From: Photorhabdus asymbiotica | GTDB taxonomy: Bacteria; Pseudomonadota; Gammaproteobacteria; Enterobacterales; Enterobacteriaceae | Length of the DNA stretch: 64,000 nt | Assembly: GCF_003634575.1 (NCBI RefSeq) | Contig: NZ_RBLJ01000001.1 | Span: 620,001 to 684,000 of the forward strand | Reading direction: 5' to 3' | Shown: piece after piece, positions 20,909-31,289 of the stretch | How positions within the stretch are numbered: position 1 is the first letter of the stretch | How the letters are laid out: each line of letters begins with the position of its first letter | Made by a program: the position numbers and the translations under genes | The notes under the pieces: model-generated | Seen by the model: only the letters and a program-made list of their open reading frames with translations | What the model was told of the DNA's origin: nothing | Database searches by the model: none

Positions 20909-22391
20909 AACCTTAATGTGTAGAAAAGTGCTTAAACGCCAAAAGAAACCTTTTTCACTCCGTACCCGGTTTTTAATGGCGACTGCCGCAGTCATTCTGG
21001 CTCTGACAATGTCTTATGGTATTGTTGCCATTGTCGGTTACCTGGTCAGTTTTGACAAAACCGCTTATACACTACTACGCAGTCAGAGCAACTTGTTTTT
21101 CAGCCTTGCTCAGTGGAACAACAATAAGCTGGATATTTCGGTACCCCCCAATTTCACACTAAACAACCCATCATTAGTTCTGATTTATAATGACAAAGGC
21201 ACTATCCTCTGGCGTCAACGTCATATTCCCAAAGTAGAAAGATCTATTCCAAGTGAGTGGTTGAAGGAAGATGGTTTATATGAACTGGATACTGACCTGA
21301 AAAGCAGCCGAGACTTGTTAAAAGACTCAGGCAATATGCAGGGACAATTAAACAAACTTGGCGCTCTCGACGAAAACGAAGATAACGAACTGACCCATTC
21401 CGTTTCTGTTAACAGGTATAACGCAACAGAGCATCTGCCAGAGTTAACTATCGTAGTGATTGATACCATTCCGCAAGATTTGCAGAAAACGGTTCTGGTA
21501 TGGGAATGGTTCGGCTATGTACTCATTGCCAATCTTATTTTGGTCATCCCATTAATCTGGCTAGCAGCTCACTGGAGTCTACGACCAATCAAATCGCTTA
21601 TCCATCAAGTTAGCTCGTTAGAAAAAGGTGAAAGGGAAAAATTAGATGAAAATCCACCAGCTGAGCTGCGGGGATTGGTTCGTAACCTTAATGTGCTACT
21701 CAATAATGAGCGCAACCGCTATACCAAATACCGTACAACACTGGCTGATCTAACACACAGTTTAAAAACACCGTTGGCTGTATTGCAATCAACTCTCCGT
21801 TCTTTGCGCAGTAGTAAACAAATGACCATTGAACAGGCAGAACCTATCATGCTTGAACAGATAGGCCGTATTTCTCAGCAGATAGGCTATTATTTGCACC
21901 GGGCCAGTATGCGCGGTGATCATAGTATTATTATGCGGGAAATTTCTTCTGTTCCAGCTTTACTGGATAGTTTGTGTAGCGCTTTAACAAAAGTCTATCA
22001 ACGCAAAGGTGTCAGTCTCGCGTTAGATGTATCGCCAGAAATTACCTGGCTTGGTGAAAAAAATGACTTTATGGAAATCATGGGTAATGTTCTGGAAAAT
22101 GCCTGTAAGTATTGCCTTGAATTTGTTGAGATTTCAGCAACTATGGATCATGATTCGCTGAAGATCATTGTTGATGACGATGGCCCCGGTGTTCCTGTGG
22201 ATAAACGCGAAATGATTTTCCAACGGGGTCAACGTGTCGATACCTTACAGCTAGGTCAAGGACTTGGATTATCCATTGCCTCTGAAATCATCGAACAATA
22301 TAAAGGTGATATCAGTATCAATGATAGCCCGCTTGGCGGTGCCAGAATTTGCGTCACATTCCGCTGCCAGCAAATTAACGATGACGATTAA
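20901..22391 (+). CDS. phoQ: Sensor histidine kinase PhoQ
   Basis: An inner-membrane kinase with two membrane segments (about residues 26-48 and 204-226) enclosing a periplasmic sensor domain. An acidic patch (LDENEDNE) lies where E. coli PhoQ binds divalent cations. A HAMP region, then the phospho-acceptor His in [13 protein letters not shown], then the ATPase N box ([10 protein letters not shown]) and G boxes ([17 protein letters not shown]) follow. The ATG at 20901 overlaps the phoP stop, implying coupling; a TTG at 20898 is also in frame. 496 residues. Confidence 0.95.
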   Translation: MYKTLMCRKVLKRQKKPFSLRTRFLMATAAVILALTMSYGIVAIVGYLVSFDKTAYTLLRSQSNLFFSLAQWNNNKLDISVPPNFTLNNPSLVLIYNDKGTILWRQRHIPKVERSIPSEWLKEDGLYELDTDLKSSRDLLKDSGNMQGQLNKLGALDENEDNELTHSVSVNRYNATEHLPELTIVVIDTIPQDLQKTVLVWEWFGYVLIANLILVIPLIWLAAHWSLRPIKSLIHQVSSLEKGEREKLDENPPAELRGLVRNLNVLLNNERNRYTKYRTTLADLTHSLKTPLAVLQSTLRSLRSSKQMTIEQAEPIMLEQIGRISQQIGYYLHRASMRGDHSIIMREISSVPALLDSLCSALTKVYQRKGVSLALDVSPEITWLGEKNDFMEIMGNVLENACKYCLEFVEISATMDHDSLKIIVDDDGPGVPVDKREMIFQRGQRVDTLQLGQGLGLSIASEIIEQYKGDISINDSPLGGARICVTFRCQQINDDD

Positions 22392-22474
22392 CTAAATATG
22401 CCTGTGTAGTCTGATACTAGATTTAACTATTTCGTTATAATGTCCTGAAACTCACCTCAACTCAGGATACCACT

Positions 22475-23596
22475 ATGGACTATCAGTTGAATCTGGACTG
22501 GCAGGCATTTTTGCAAAATTATTGGCAAAAACGGCCTTTGCTGATTAAACAAGGTCTTCGTCAATTCATTGATCCCCTTACTCCCGATGAACTGGCCGGC
22601 TTGGCTATGGAAAATGAAGTGGATTGCCGATTGGTCAGCCAGAAAAATGGTCGTTGGGATGTTTCCCATGGTCCATTCGAAAGTTACGATCATTTAGGTG
22701 AAAAGGATTGGTCACTGCTGGTACAGGCAGTTAATCATTGGCATCATCCTTCCGCCGCATTAATGCAACCATTCCGTGTCCTATCTGACTGGCGAATAGA
22801 CGATCTAATGGTTTCTTTCTCCGTTCCCGGCGGAGGTGTCGGCCCACACCTTGACCAATACGATGTATTTATCATTCAAGGAATGGGACGTCGTCGCTGG
22901 CGTGTTGGAGAAAAAGTGCCAATGAAACAACACTGCCCTCATCCTGATCTGTTACAGGTCGATTCATTTGACGCCATCATTGACGAAGAGATGGAACCAG
23001 GTGATGTTCTTTATATTCCCCCCGGATTTCCACATGAAGGCTACGCCATTGAAGATTCACTGAATTACTCGGTTGGCTTCCGAGCACCAAATACTCGTGA
23101 GCTATTCAGTAGCTTTGCCGATTACCTGCTAGCTAATGACTTAGGCAGCTATCGCTACAGTGATCCCAATCTGGCTTCCCGCGAAAATCCAGCATTGGTG
23201 CAAAAAAACGAGCTATCCGGGCTACATTCAATGATGAGTGAGTTATTGGCACAACCTGAAGTTTTCCAACAATGGTTTGGCGAATTTATCTCTCAGTCAC
23301 GGCATGAGCTTGATATTGCCCCACCAGAGCCACCTTACGAAAGTGATGAAATTTATGAATTAATGAAGCAAGGCGAAAATATCCACCGCCTTAATGGATT
23401 ACGGGTTATAAGAATTGGTGATCAATGCTTTGTTAATGGCGAATTAATGGATACGCCTCATATTAATGCAACTGACGTTCTTTGCCATCATTATGAAATT
23501 AATGCTGAAATGTTTGGTGAAGCGATAGATGATGTTCGTTTTATTAGCTTACTTACTGCATTAATAAACAGTGGTTACTGGTACTTTAATGATTGA
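22475..23596 (+). CDS. roxA: Ribosomal protein L16 arginine hydroxylase RoxA (YcfD)
   Basis: A JmjC-type Fe(II)/2-oxoglutarate oxygenase that hydroxylates an Arg of ribosomal protein L16. The iron ligands are His125 and Asp127 (GPHLDQYDVF) and His187 (GFPHEGYAI), at the same numbers as in E. coli. A dimerization region and a C-terminal winged helix follow. 373 residues. It follows phoQ by 83 bp as in E. coli and may be partly co-transcribed. It is convergent with pepT. Confidence 0.93.
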   Translation: MDYQLNLDWQAFLQNYWQKRPLLIKQGLRQFIDPLTPDELAGLAMENEVDCRLVSQKNGRWDVSHGPFESYDHLGEKDWSLLVQAVNHWHHPSAALMQPFRVLSDWRIDDLMVSFSVPGGGVGPHLDQYDVFIIQGMGRRRWRVGEKVPMKQHCPHPDLLQVDSFDAIIDEEMEPGDVLYIPPGFPHEGYAIEDSLNYSVGFRAPNTRELFSSFADYLLANDLGSYRYSDPNLASRENPALVQKNELSGLHSMMSELLAQPEVFQQWFGEFISQSRHELDIAPPEPPYESDEIYELMKQGENIHRLNGLRVIRIGDQCFVNGELMDTPHINATDVLCHHYEINAEMFGEAIDDVRFISLLTALINSGYWYFND

Positions 23597-23680
23597 TGCA
23601 TCATTACAAAAGGTTAATTTAAGCGGGACCGCCAAAAAGCCTATTTATTCCATTTAACTTCTAACTCGATTATTAATTTA

Positions 23681-23715
23681 CTGCCTTTTAATCAAAACTT
23701 CCGATTAAAAGGCAG
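23681..23715. terminator. Hairpin after roxA
   Basis: CTGCCTTTTAATC pairs perfectly with GATTAAAAGGCAG around a 9-nt loop. It lies between convergent genes. There is no good U-tract, so the terminator role is likely but not certain. Confidence 0.55.
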
Positions 23716-23770
23716 TTGCTAATCCTCAAAAATAATAGGTAATTAAACATAGCTATACCTGTTTATTTTA

Positions 23771-23897
23771 TATGCCCTTCATCTTTCAAGTTGCTGCTTT
23801 GTTAGCTGCTTTCACTCACCCCAGTCACATAGTTATCTATGCTCCTGGGGATTCGTTCAATTGCCGCCGCGCTGCAAATTGAAATCTATTGGGTATA
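23771..23897 (+). repeat. ERIC repeat, copy 3 (type A)
   Basis: Full length. The first bases read TATGCCC instead of TATACCC, and the right arm reads GCTGCAAATTG. Confidence 0.92.
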
Positions 23898-23965
23898 GCT
23901 GTAAAAGGCATTAATTACTCGATAGAAAGCTCACTCAAAGTAGATGTCTTAGCAAAATATTATGA

Positions 23966-24092
23966 TATACCTGTTATCTTTCAAGTTGCCTCTTTGTTGG
24001 CTGCACTCACTCACCCCAGTCACATAGTTATCTATGCTCCCGGGGATTCGCTCCCTTGCCGTCGCGATGCATCTTGAAATCTATTGGGTATA
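23966..24092 (+). repeat. ERIC repeat, copy 4 (type B)
   Basis: Full length, of the second subfamily: left arm AAGTTGCCTCTTTG, right arm GATGCATCTTG, centre CTCCCGGGG. Confidence 0.92.
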
Positions 24093-24524
24093 TATCCAAA
24101 GGTAAAATCGACCAACAGTTTATATATTCTCAAAAACTGTCAACTAAATTTAATGCTAATAGTTATCCGCTGATATTTGAGGGACACCACTATGACAAAC
24201 ATTCCAGGCAAACCTAGTTAATCAATAACAAAAATCATTATTAATCATAAGCTTGAATAAAATCACAAGAAACATGTGATAATCTCAAAAAAGAAATATA
24301 TCTTATATAAATAGCCGTTAATCTAATTAATACCACTAATTAAATTCTATTGATAATACTATTTAACTGATGGGAAAGTGACTAGTATATTTAAACCATG
24401 TCACTTCCACATCTAGACCAACAGCCGTATTCTGCTCATTTGCAATAAAGCCGCTCTCTTCTGCAAGTTATTTCATTTAACAATTTGTCGTATCAGGATT
24501 TTTCCTAATACCAAATCAAATTAG

Positions 24525-25787
24525 TTAATGCTGTAAAACTCCTGAATTATTCTCAGCCTTTTTAGACAACAAAGCAGTTAATTCAGCAATACGCATAACA
24601 ACACTTACAGCCTGTTCCATTCCTTCCAGAGAAATAAACTCATGTTTACCATGATAGTTATATCCCCCCATAAATATATTAGGACAAGGTAAACCACGAA
24701 ATGACAATTGTGCTCCATTAGTACCACCACGAATGGGTTTAATAATGGGTTCAATATCACAATCCAGCATTGCCTGTTTTGCAATTTCAATAACATGCGG
24801 ATATTTAATAACTTCATCGTGCATATTGTAATAATTGTCATCGATAGTTAACTCGATATAACAATCAGGATGTAATCCCTTACCTGCTTTTTCAGCAATT
24901 TTGGTCATCTTCTTTTTACGTTCTTCGAAGTTATTTCGATCAAAATCACGAATGATATAATGCATTTCAGCACGCTCCACCGTACCTTTAATACGTTGCA
25001 GATGATAGAAACCTTCATATCCATCCGTATGTTCTGGTGTTTCTCCTGATGGTAATTCCTGATGAATACGCATCGCCAGCGATAAAGCATTAATCATGAT
25101 ACCTTTAGCATTACCAGGATGAACGTTGTTGCCAACAATCTTGACCGTGACTACCGCCGCATTAAAATTTTCGAATGCCAATTCACCCACACCACCACCA
25201 TCAACGGTATAAGCCCACTCAGCATCGAATGAATTAATATCAAAATAACCAGCACCCTTACCTATCTCCTCATCAGGTGTAAACGCTATCCGAATATCTC
25301 CATGTAAGATATTGTTATCTTTCAAGCGAACCATTGCGGTAATGATTTCTGCAATACCCGCTTTATCATCGGCACCAAGCAATGTTTTACCATCTGTGGT
25401 AATCAGTGTTTTTCCTAACATATTATGCAATACAGGAAACATAACTGGCGATAACACGTCATTACCGCATCCTAAAGCAATTTCACCGCCCCGGTAATTT
25501 TCCAGCATTTGTGGGTTCACATTTTTTCCAGAAAAATCTGGCGAAGTATCAAGATGAGCAATAAAGCCGATGGCCGGCACAGGCCACAATGTATTAGCCG
25601 GTAATGTTGCCATCACACAGCCATGCTCACTCAGCGCCACATTGGAAAAACCCAGTTCAATGAGTTCCTGTTTCAATGCGTTGGCGAGTTTACGCTGACC
25701 ATCACTGCTGGGAATGGTTTTCGCTGATGGTTTTGACTGAGTATTAAAAGAAATGTATTTAAAAAAGCGCTCTAATAATCTGTCCAT
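24525..25787 (-). CDS. pepT: Peptidase T (tripeptidase)
   Basis: An M20B zinc tripeptidase, 420 residues, cytosolic. Metal-site blocks are present: AHLDTSPD (His, Asp), GADDKAG (bridging Asp), TPDEEIGKG (catalytic Glu pair), [17 protein letters not shown], and the late His in YHGKHEFIS. In E. coli pepT is FNR-activated; I saw no clear FNR box here. It is convergent with roxA as in E. coli, although the potABCD genes that usually follow are absent. Confidence 0.95.
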   Translation of the reverse strand: MDRLLERFFKYISFNTQSKPSAKTIPSSDGQRKLANALKQELIELGFSNVALSEHGCVMATLPANTLWPVPAIGFIAHLDTSPDFSGKNVNPQMLENYRGGEIALGCGNDVLSPVMFPVLHNMLGKTLITTDGKTLLGADDKAGIAEIITAMVRLKDNNILHGDIRIAFTPDEEIGKGAGYFDINSFDAEWAYTVDGGGVGELAFENFNAAVVTVKIVGNNVHPGNAKGIMINALSLAMRIHQELPSGETPEHTDGYEGFYHLQRIKGTVERAEMHYIIRDFDRNNFEERKKKMTKIAEKAGKGLHPDCYIELTIDDNYYNMHDEVIKYPHVIEIAKQAMLDCDIEPIIKPIRGGTNGAQLSFRGLPCPNIFMGGYNYHGKHEFISLEGMEQAVSVVMRIAELTALLSKKAENNSGVLQH

Positions 25788-25842
25788 TATTCTCTTCCCC
25801 CTAGAACTTTGCTGTCCATTATGGGGAAGAGAAACATAATAA

Positions 25843-26685
25843 TTATTGCGTCAAATCAGCTTTAAATTCTTTTACCTTATCAATTAACCTTCGGACATAT
25901 TCATCCACTATTTTACTGGCTGGTCCATAGTGCTTTTCATCAAACAGACTTTCTACCTGACTCGGTTCCAGATTCAACTCTACCGTATGTGCACCCGATA
26001 GTTTAGCTTCATGCACAAATCCAGCAGCAGGATAAACATGCCCGGAAGTGCCGATCGCAATAAAAATGTCGGCCTGAGCCAGTGCAGCATAGATTTGTTC
26101 CATACCAAAAGGCATTTCACCAAACCAGACAATATGTGGACGTAATGGTGATGGAAACTGACAACAATGGCAGCGATCATCTGTAGTGAGTGCATCTGTC
26201 CATTCAAATACTTGCCCAGATTGACAGCAACGGATCTTGAGTAATTCACCATGCATATGTACCGTGCGACAACTACCGGCCCGTTCATGAAGATTATCGA
26301 TATTCTGAGTAATCAACAGAAAATTATCGCCAAGTTCATGTTCCAGTGCTGCCAAAGCATAATGCGCTACGTTCGGCTTTATATCGGGTTGCTGGAGTTG
26401 ACGCCGCCGAGCGTTATAAAACGCCTGTACCAATTCTGGATCTTTCTGAAAACCTTCAGGTGTAGCAACATCTTCCACTCGATGTTCTTCCCACAATCCA
26501 TCAGAAGAGCGGAAAGTCCGAATGCCGGATTCAGCAGAAATACCCGCACCAGTTAGTACTACCACGTAAGGTTTTTTCATATTAAGTGCCAATCGATTAT
26601 CCCTGTAGAAAATTCGGCTACGAAATCGCTGATGCCTCAAACGCCTAACCTTACGAAATCGACAAAGTCGACGACGAATACGCAT
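25843..26685 (-). CDS. cobB: NAD-dependent protein deacylase (sirtuin) CobB
   Basis: A class III sirtuin that removes acetyl and succinyl groups from lysines (for example of Acs), using NAD+. Motifs: [28 protein letters not shown], the catalytic His in VHMHGE, and zinc cysteines in IRCC and CHCC. The 280-residue form includes an Arg-rich N-terminus ([20 protein letters not shown]) like the long CobB isoform known in Salmonella; a second start at Met36 ([13 protein letters not shown]) would give the short isoform. nagK, which precedes cobB in E. coli, is absent. Confidence 0.93.
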   Translation of the reverse strand: MRIRRRLCRFRKVRRLRHQRFRSRIFYRDNRLALNMKKPYVVVLTGAGISAESGIRTFRSSDGLWEEHRVEDVATPEGFQKDPELVQAFYNARRRQLQQPDIKPNVAHYALAALEHELGDNFLLITQNIDNLHERAGSCRTVHMHGELLKIRCCQSGQVFEWTDALTTDDRCHCCQFPSPLRPHIVWFGEMPFGMEQIYAALAQADIFIAIGTSGHVYPAAGFVHEAKLSGAHTVELNLEPSQVESLFDEKHYGPASKIVDEYVRRLIDKVKEFKADLTQ

Positions 26686-26762
26686 ACTGATTTCCTTTAA
26701 GATTTCTCAAGTTTCCTTTACACCATAGCGCTTTTGGTTAGCTGATGCCAATAATAGGTTTA

Positions 26763-28010
26763 TTATTTCCCACTTAAAATTCGTGCCGGATCAAGCCTGC
26801 TTGCCCGTCTCGCCGGATACCAACTTGCCAATAAACTCAAAATCAATGCAGTCGCTAAAACATACAAAACATCCATGCTATGTAACTCTGATGGTAAGAA
26901 ATCAATGAAGTACACATCACCGGAAAGGAATTGATGGCCGATCAGCTTTTCCAGACCATGAATAAGAGAAGTCAGATTAAGTGATGCCAATATTCCAACT
27001 ACAGCACCAGCAATACTGCCTGTCATCCCCGCCAGTAATCCATACCAGAGAAAAACTGCTCTAATTTGTGCGTCTTTTGCACCAAGTGTTCGCAGGATAG
27101 CGATATCTCTGCTTTTATCTTTTACAGCCATAATCAAGGTAGAAACAATATTGAAACATGCCACGCCAATCACCAGAATCATGGCCAGATACATAATGCT
27201 ACGTACCATCTGAATATCCTGATACATATAGCCGTAATTTCTTATCCAACTACTAATATAAACATATTCCTGTGATGCTTCTCCAGCCGCCCTTACTCGC
27301 TGATTGGCAGCAAACACATCATCAACTTTGATAGCAATTCCAGTGATCCCCTGATCATAATCCAAATATCGCTGTGCATCAGCCAAAGGAATCAAAGCCA
27401 GGCTATGATCAAGTAAGCCACTTAATTGAAAAATCCCGCTGACCTGTAAACGAATCCGCTTTGGTTGCAACAGCTTCATTTCTGGATCATTGTTTGGGAT
27501 CATCACAGTCAACCAATCGCCTTGTTTAACCTTCAAAGCATTTGCAACCCCTTGCCCCAGAATGACTTGCTGATGGCCAGACTGAAAGTGTTGCCATGCA
27601 TTATCCTGTACAAACGTTGGTAATGAGCTAACCTGAGCCTCTGTGACTAAATCAACACCTCTTACTTGAACAGCATGTAGACTAGCACCTTTCTCCATCA
27701 ATCCTGTGAAGGTAATATAAGGTGAAGCAGCAACCACGCCAGTTGTGTTTTTCACCCGTTCTAATGCAGATTGCCACTGTTCAAACGGCTGATTGACCGC
27801 ATAGATTTCACCATGAGGAACAACAGAAAGTATCCGGTTCCGCAATTCCCGTTCAAAACCATTCATGGCACTCAAACCAATAATCAGGACTGCGACCCCA
27901 AGCATAATTCCCAGAGTAGAAATCACCGAAATCAAGGATACCATTCCACCACCACGACGCCCCCGGCTAAATCGCAGAGCAGTCACTAAAGAAAGAGGCA
28001 AATTTGCCAT
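26763..28010 (-). CDS. lolE: Lipoprotein-releasing ABC transporter membrane subunit LolE
   Basis: An inner-membrane subunit of LolCDE, which extracts outer-membrane lipoproteins and hands them to LolA. It has one N-terminal helix, a large periplasmic domain (about residues 50-270), then three C-terminal helices, ending in [20 protein letters not shown] as in the family. 415 residues. The stop of lolD and the start of lolE touch at 28010. It was separated from LolC by its position after lolD and by sequence ([20 protein letters not shown] at the N-terminus). Confidence 0.94.
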   Translation of the reverse strand: MANLPLSLVTALRFSRGRRGGGMVSLISVISTLGIMLGVAVLIIGLSAMNGFERELRNRILSVVPHGEIYAVNQPFEQWQSALERVKNTTGVVAASPYITFTGLMEKGASLHAVQVRGVDLVTEAQVSSLPTFVQDNAWQHFQSGHQQVILGQGVANALKVKQGDWLTVMIPNNDPEMKLLQPKRIRLQVSGIFQLSGLLDHSLALIPLADAQRYLDYDQGITGIAIKVDDVFAANQRVRAAGEASQEYVYISSWIRNYGYMYQDIQMVRSIMYLAMILVIGVACFNIVSTLIMAVKDKSRDIAILRTLGAKDAQIRAVFLWYGLLAGMTGSIAGAVVGILASLNLTSLIHGLEKLIGHQFLSGDVYFIDFLPSELHSMDVLYVLATALILSLLASWYPARRASRLDPARILSGK

Positions 28011-28714
28011 TACATTGCCCCCGTCAGGGTCAATTCATCTTGCAAATAACCATCACGCATCTCTACCTGGCGATCCAATCTGTCGGCAAGTTTCAAATCA
28101 TGGGTGACTACCAGAAACCCAGTACCTTGCTGCCGGTTAAGCTCGCCCAATAATTCAAAAATGCTATCTGCATTACGTAAATCAAGGTTGCCAGTTGGTT
28201 CATCAGCCAGAACTAAAGAGGGCTCATTCACTAATGCTCTGGCAATCGCCACACGCTGACGTTCACCACCCGATAATTCCGACTGGCGGTGATAAACTCG
28301 TTTCTCCAGACCAACAGCAGCCAGCATTTCTAACGCCTTCCTCTGTGCTTGATCCCGATTTTTGCCACCAATCAGTAGTGGCATAGCCACATTTTCTATC
28401 GCATTAAAATCTGGCAATAGATGGTGAAACTGATAAATAAAGCCTAATTCATGATTACGCAATTCTGCTCTGGCTCTGGAAGACATTTTATTCAGAGACT
28501 GTCCCTTAAATAGGACTTCACCAGAAGTCGGTGTATCCAACCCACCAAGCAAATGCAGAAGCGTACTCTTACCTGACCCCGAGCTTCCTACAATCGCCAT
28601 CATTTCGCCCCGATTAATAGAAAAGGTGACATTTTTCAGTACTTCGGTCAGTACCTGCCCTTCCTGATATTTTTTACACAGATTATTACACAACAGTAAT
28701 GGTCGACTATTCAT
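28010..28714 (-). CDS. lolD: Lipoprotein-releasing ABC transporter ATPase LolD
   Basis: The ATPase of LolCDE, 234 residues. Walker A is GSSGSGKST, the signature is [16 protein letters not shown], Walker B is [12 protein letters not shown], and the H-loop is VVTHD. The ATG at 28714 lies inside the lolC tail (8-nt overlap), implying coupled translation. A longer frame reaches further upstream, but only this start fits the family. Confidence 0.96.
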   Translation of the reverse strand: MNSRPLLLCNNLCKKYQEGQVLTEVLKNVTFSINRGEMMAIVGSSGSGKSTLLHLLGGLDTPTSGEVLFKGQSLNKMSSRARAELRNHELGFIYQFHHLLPDFNAIENVAMPLLIGGKNRDQAQRKALEMLAAVGLEKRVYHRQSELSGGERQRVAIARALVNEPSLVLADEPTGNLDLRNADSIFELLGELNRQQGTGFLVVTHDLKLADRLDRQVEMRDGYLQDELTLTGAM

Positions 28715-29909
28715 AACGCAAAGCCTCAGCAGGTTGGGTGGCAGCGGCACGCCAGGAAGGATATAACGTAGATAACAAGGCAATAATCATCGCTGAAATT
28801 GCAATTGTAGCGACTTGTAATGGCTCAATAGCAACAGGCAACTCAACACCTGGAGTCAACAGACCAAGAAGTGGCATTAAATTATTAAGCTGGCTCGAAA
28901 GTAGAACACCAAGCCCGGTTCCCAATAATGTACCGATAATCCCGGCACCGGCACCTTGGATCATAAAAATTATCATGACCTGACGGCGTATCAGGCCCTG
29001 TGTTTGCAAAATCGCTACTTCACCCTGCTTTTCCATTACCAGTAATCCAAGGGAAGTAATGATATTGAATGCAGCCACAGCAATAATCAGGCTCAACAAC
29101 AATCCCATCATATTTTTTTCCATCCTTACAGCCTGGAAAAATTCACCCTTGCGTTCGCGCCAGTCTTTCCATAACAACCCTTCCGGCATGATTTGCAAGC
29201 TCAAGCTATCCACTGCCAACGGTTCTTTAAGATAGAGACGCCAGCCAGTAATATTACCCAATGGATAACGCATCAAACGCGCTGCATCTTGTTGATTAAC
29301 AAGAATTTGTGTGCCGTCTACTTCACTGTTAGAAGCAAAAGTACCCACAATCATAAACAAGCGTTGGCTAGGAATTCTCCCCATTGGCGTCAATTGGCTT
29401 GCACCTGGCACCATCAGACGAACTCGGTCACCACGTTTTACTCCAAGCTCCTCCGCCAGTTTTTCTCCTAAAATCGCGTTATAACTACCAGGTTCAAGTT
29501 GATGGCGATCGGTGTTAACCAAATATTCAGTCAGTGGCTCATACTCATCTGAAGTAATACCCAACATCACACCCACACCGACATTGCGAGCGCTTTGCAA
29601 CACAACGTCGCCCATCGTTAATGGTGTAATCCTGTTGATTTGCTTCAGGTTCGCGAGTTCACTAGCCAGATGCTCTGTGGGATTCAGAGAACCGCTTGCC
29701 GACGTCACAATAGCCTGCGGCATAAAACCAAGAATGCTGGTTTCCAATGAACGTTCAAAACCATTCATCACTGACAATACAGTGATTAATGCAGCGACAC
29801 CAAGAGTAATACCGATTGCTGACAGCCAAGAAACAAACCGACCAAATTTGTCAGCTGCCCGGCCACGCATATACCGCAAACCTATAAATAATGAGACAGA
29901 TTGAAGCAT
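28707..29909 (-). CDS. lolC: Lipoprotein-releasing ABC transporter membrane subunit LolC
   Basis: The first gene of lolCDE. 400 residues with an N-terminal helix (about 25-48), a periplasmic domain that in E. coli carries the hook binding LolA, and three C-terminal helices. The N-terminus [20 protein letters not shown] and the end [16 protein letters not shown] are typical. It overlaps lolD. Confidence 0.95.
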   Translation of the reverse strand: MLQSVSLFIGLRYMRGRAADKFGRFVSWLSAIGITLGVAALITVLSVMNGFERSLETSILGFMPQAIVTSASGSLNPTEHLASELANLKQINRITPLTMGDVVLQSARNVGVGVMLGITSDEYEPLTEYLVNTDRHQLEPGSYNAILGEKLAEELGVKRGDRVRLMVPGASQLTPMGRIPSQRLFMIVGTFASNSEVDGTQILVNQQDAARLMRYPLGNITGWRLYLKEPLAVDSLSLQIMPEGLLWKDWRERKGEFFQAVRMEKNMMGLLLSLIIAVAAFNIITSLGLLVMEKQGEVAILQTQGLIRRQVMIIFMIQGAGAGIIGTLLGTGLGVLLSSQLNNLMPLLGLLTPGVELPVAIEPLQVATIAISAMIIALLSTLYPSWRAAATQPAEALRYE

Positions 29910-30571
29910 GAAATCCGCCGTATCAAAGAATTTGATTTAGAAACAGTGAATTAATACAAAATACCATATTTTATCTCTAATTATGTACACTTGAATATGC
30001 AAAACTTAAACTTATCCAAGTACATAATTACATATTATCACCGTTTCACCTAAATTTGCTTATACCCTTCATCTTTCAAGTTGCTGCTTTGTTGGCTGCT
30101 TTCACTCACCCCAGTCACAGAGTTATCTATGCTCCTGGGGATTCGTTCACTTGCCGCCGCGCTGCAATTCGAAATCTATTGGGTATATTCCCAATTCCAA
30201 GTTAAGGATAGGAAAACAAATCACTCCCAACTTTCTCTTAAATTCATCGTTTGAGATATTTATTGACAGCTGAGCACACACAGCCACTCTGTCAGTTCGT
30301 ACCCACTATGATATTGAGAAACCATTTAATTAGCTTGCTGTAGAGTTTTTTACGAAATGTAACCTGATAAAACGCCTGCAAAATCGTTTTATGCGGGTGT
30401 CCGCCAAAATTCTAGATTCTATTCACCGTTTTTATGCTTACCTCATTCCTTTTACGTCACTGATAAACTTCAATATTTAACTGTTTAGGATAAGTACCAA
30501 GTTAAATTCTGCTGATAAAATCACCAACTATATAGTAGCCAAATAATCGTAATAATTAAGGAAACAATAAT
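29910..30571. other. Spacer between lolC and the 109-residue gene (662 bp)
   Basis: It contains ERIC copy 5 (30061-30187) and a small hairpin, ATAAAACG (30367-30374) with CGTTTTAT (30385-30392). I see no gene. The lolCDE promoter must lie between 29910 and the ERIC or beyond it. Confidence 0.6.
30061..30187 (+). repeat. ERIC repeat, copy 5 (type A)
   Basis: A full-length 127-bp element. The centre reads CACAGAGTTATCTATG. Confidence 0.93.
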
Positions 30572-30901
30572 ATGGCACAAATACAGATAAATCCTAATCA
30601 AGCCACTGATATCTATAATAATGGCAATATATTACTCCCTAGTTATCAACCTCATATAGGGATAAAAAACGTCGGTCTAGCCACCGTTAAAGTGAGTAGT
30701 CACTGGGCCCCTCCATTCGGAGATTATACTCAATATAGCGTTATTGAAGTCCCCCCTGACGAGGTTGGAATACTCTTACCACCACCTAACCTTATTTGCT
30801 TCTTTAAAGTTACAGCCACCAATCTCAGTGGTTTTTTAACCGCAAAAATTGAAATGGAGGTAGGGACACACAATAATCCGCCTTGGAGTAAGACCGCATA
30901 A
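30572..30901 (+). CDS. Unidentified small protein, 109 residues
   Basis: A soluble, beta-rich-looking protein with no signal peptide, no cysteine pair and no recognisable catalytic motif. It begins MAQIQINPNQATDIYNNG and has alternating hydrophobic strands (HIGIKNVGLATVKVSSHWAPP, YSVIEVPPDEVGILLPPP, FFKVTATNLSGFLTAKIEM), suggesting a small beta-sandwich or adhesin/lectin-like fold. AAGGAAACA precedes the ATG. It stands alone between ERIC and mfd, and looks like an accessory gene. I do not assign a function. Confidence 0.7.
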   Translation: MAQIQINPNQATDIYNNGNILLPSYQPHIGIKNVGLATVKVSSHWAPPFGDYTQYSVIEVPPDEVGILLPPPNLICFFKVTATNLSGFLTAKIEMEVGTHNNPPWSKTA

Positions 30902-30984
30902 TACTTAATCTTTTTAACCACACGCGACTCAGTTCAGTCCATATTGAACTCCAACGCGCAGAATAGTAAGACCCACATTTTTGT

Positions 30985-31029
30985 CAAAAAACCCGCTCTT
31001 GTGAAATAAACCACTCTACCTGAGCGGGT
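30985..31029 (-). terminator. Minus-strand terminator with no upstream gene
   Basis: On the minus strand ACCCGCTC pairs with GAGCGGGT (30991-31029) and is followed by TTTTTTG. The nearest minus-strand gene upstream is beyond mfd, so whatever it terminates is not an annotated gene. Confidence 0.6.
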
Positions 31030-31161
31030 CTTAATCCCCCTCCCTCCGCCGGCACAGAGCAAAGGTTTACGGCTATTTTGACTAAGGCAACCTGAAATCT
31101 GTTACGCCCCTGTTGCCAAAGTAAAACGTTCGGGGATAATAAGAGCAGTTATACTTTATGG

Positions 31162-31196
31162 AACCACCAACACCCTGATCTGTGGTTTTTTTATTT
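31162..31196 (+). terminator. Plus-strand hairpin with U-tract before mfd
   Basis: AACCAC (31162-31167) pairs with GTGGTT (31182-31187), followed by TTTTTATTTT. It ends about 94 nt before the mfd ATG and could terminate the 109-residue gene transcript or a small RNA. Confidence 0.5.
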
Positions 31197-31289
31197 TCTC
31201 TCAACCTGCCAGCGTGTTTATTTTAAGGCCATTATGGGTCAAAGAATCTGTTGGGAATGGACTGAATCATAGAGAACACATTAACGCTT

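Larger units (their letters stand above)
23597..24524. other. Convergent spacer roxA/pepT (928 bp)
   Basis: It contains a 13-bp perfect hairpin (23681-23715), two ERIC copies of different subfamilies 68 bp apart (23771-23897 and 23966-24092), and 430 bp of AT-rich sequence in which I see no gene. Confidence 0.7.
30902..31289. other. Spacer before mfd with opposed hairpins (388 bp)
   Basis: It holds two U-tract hairpins facing opposite ways: 30985-31029 on the minus strand and 31162-31196 on the plus strand. There is no coding frame. This arrangement may mark a small RNA (see findings). The mfd promoter would lie in the last 90 bp. Confidence 0.5.
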
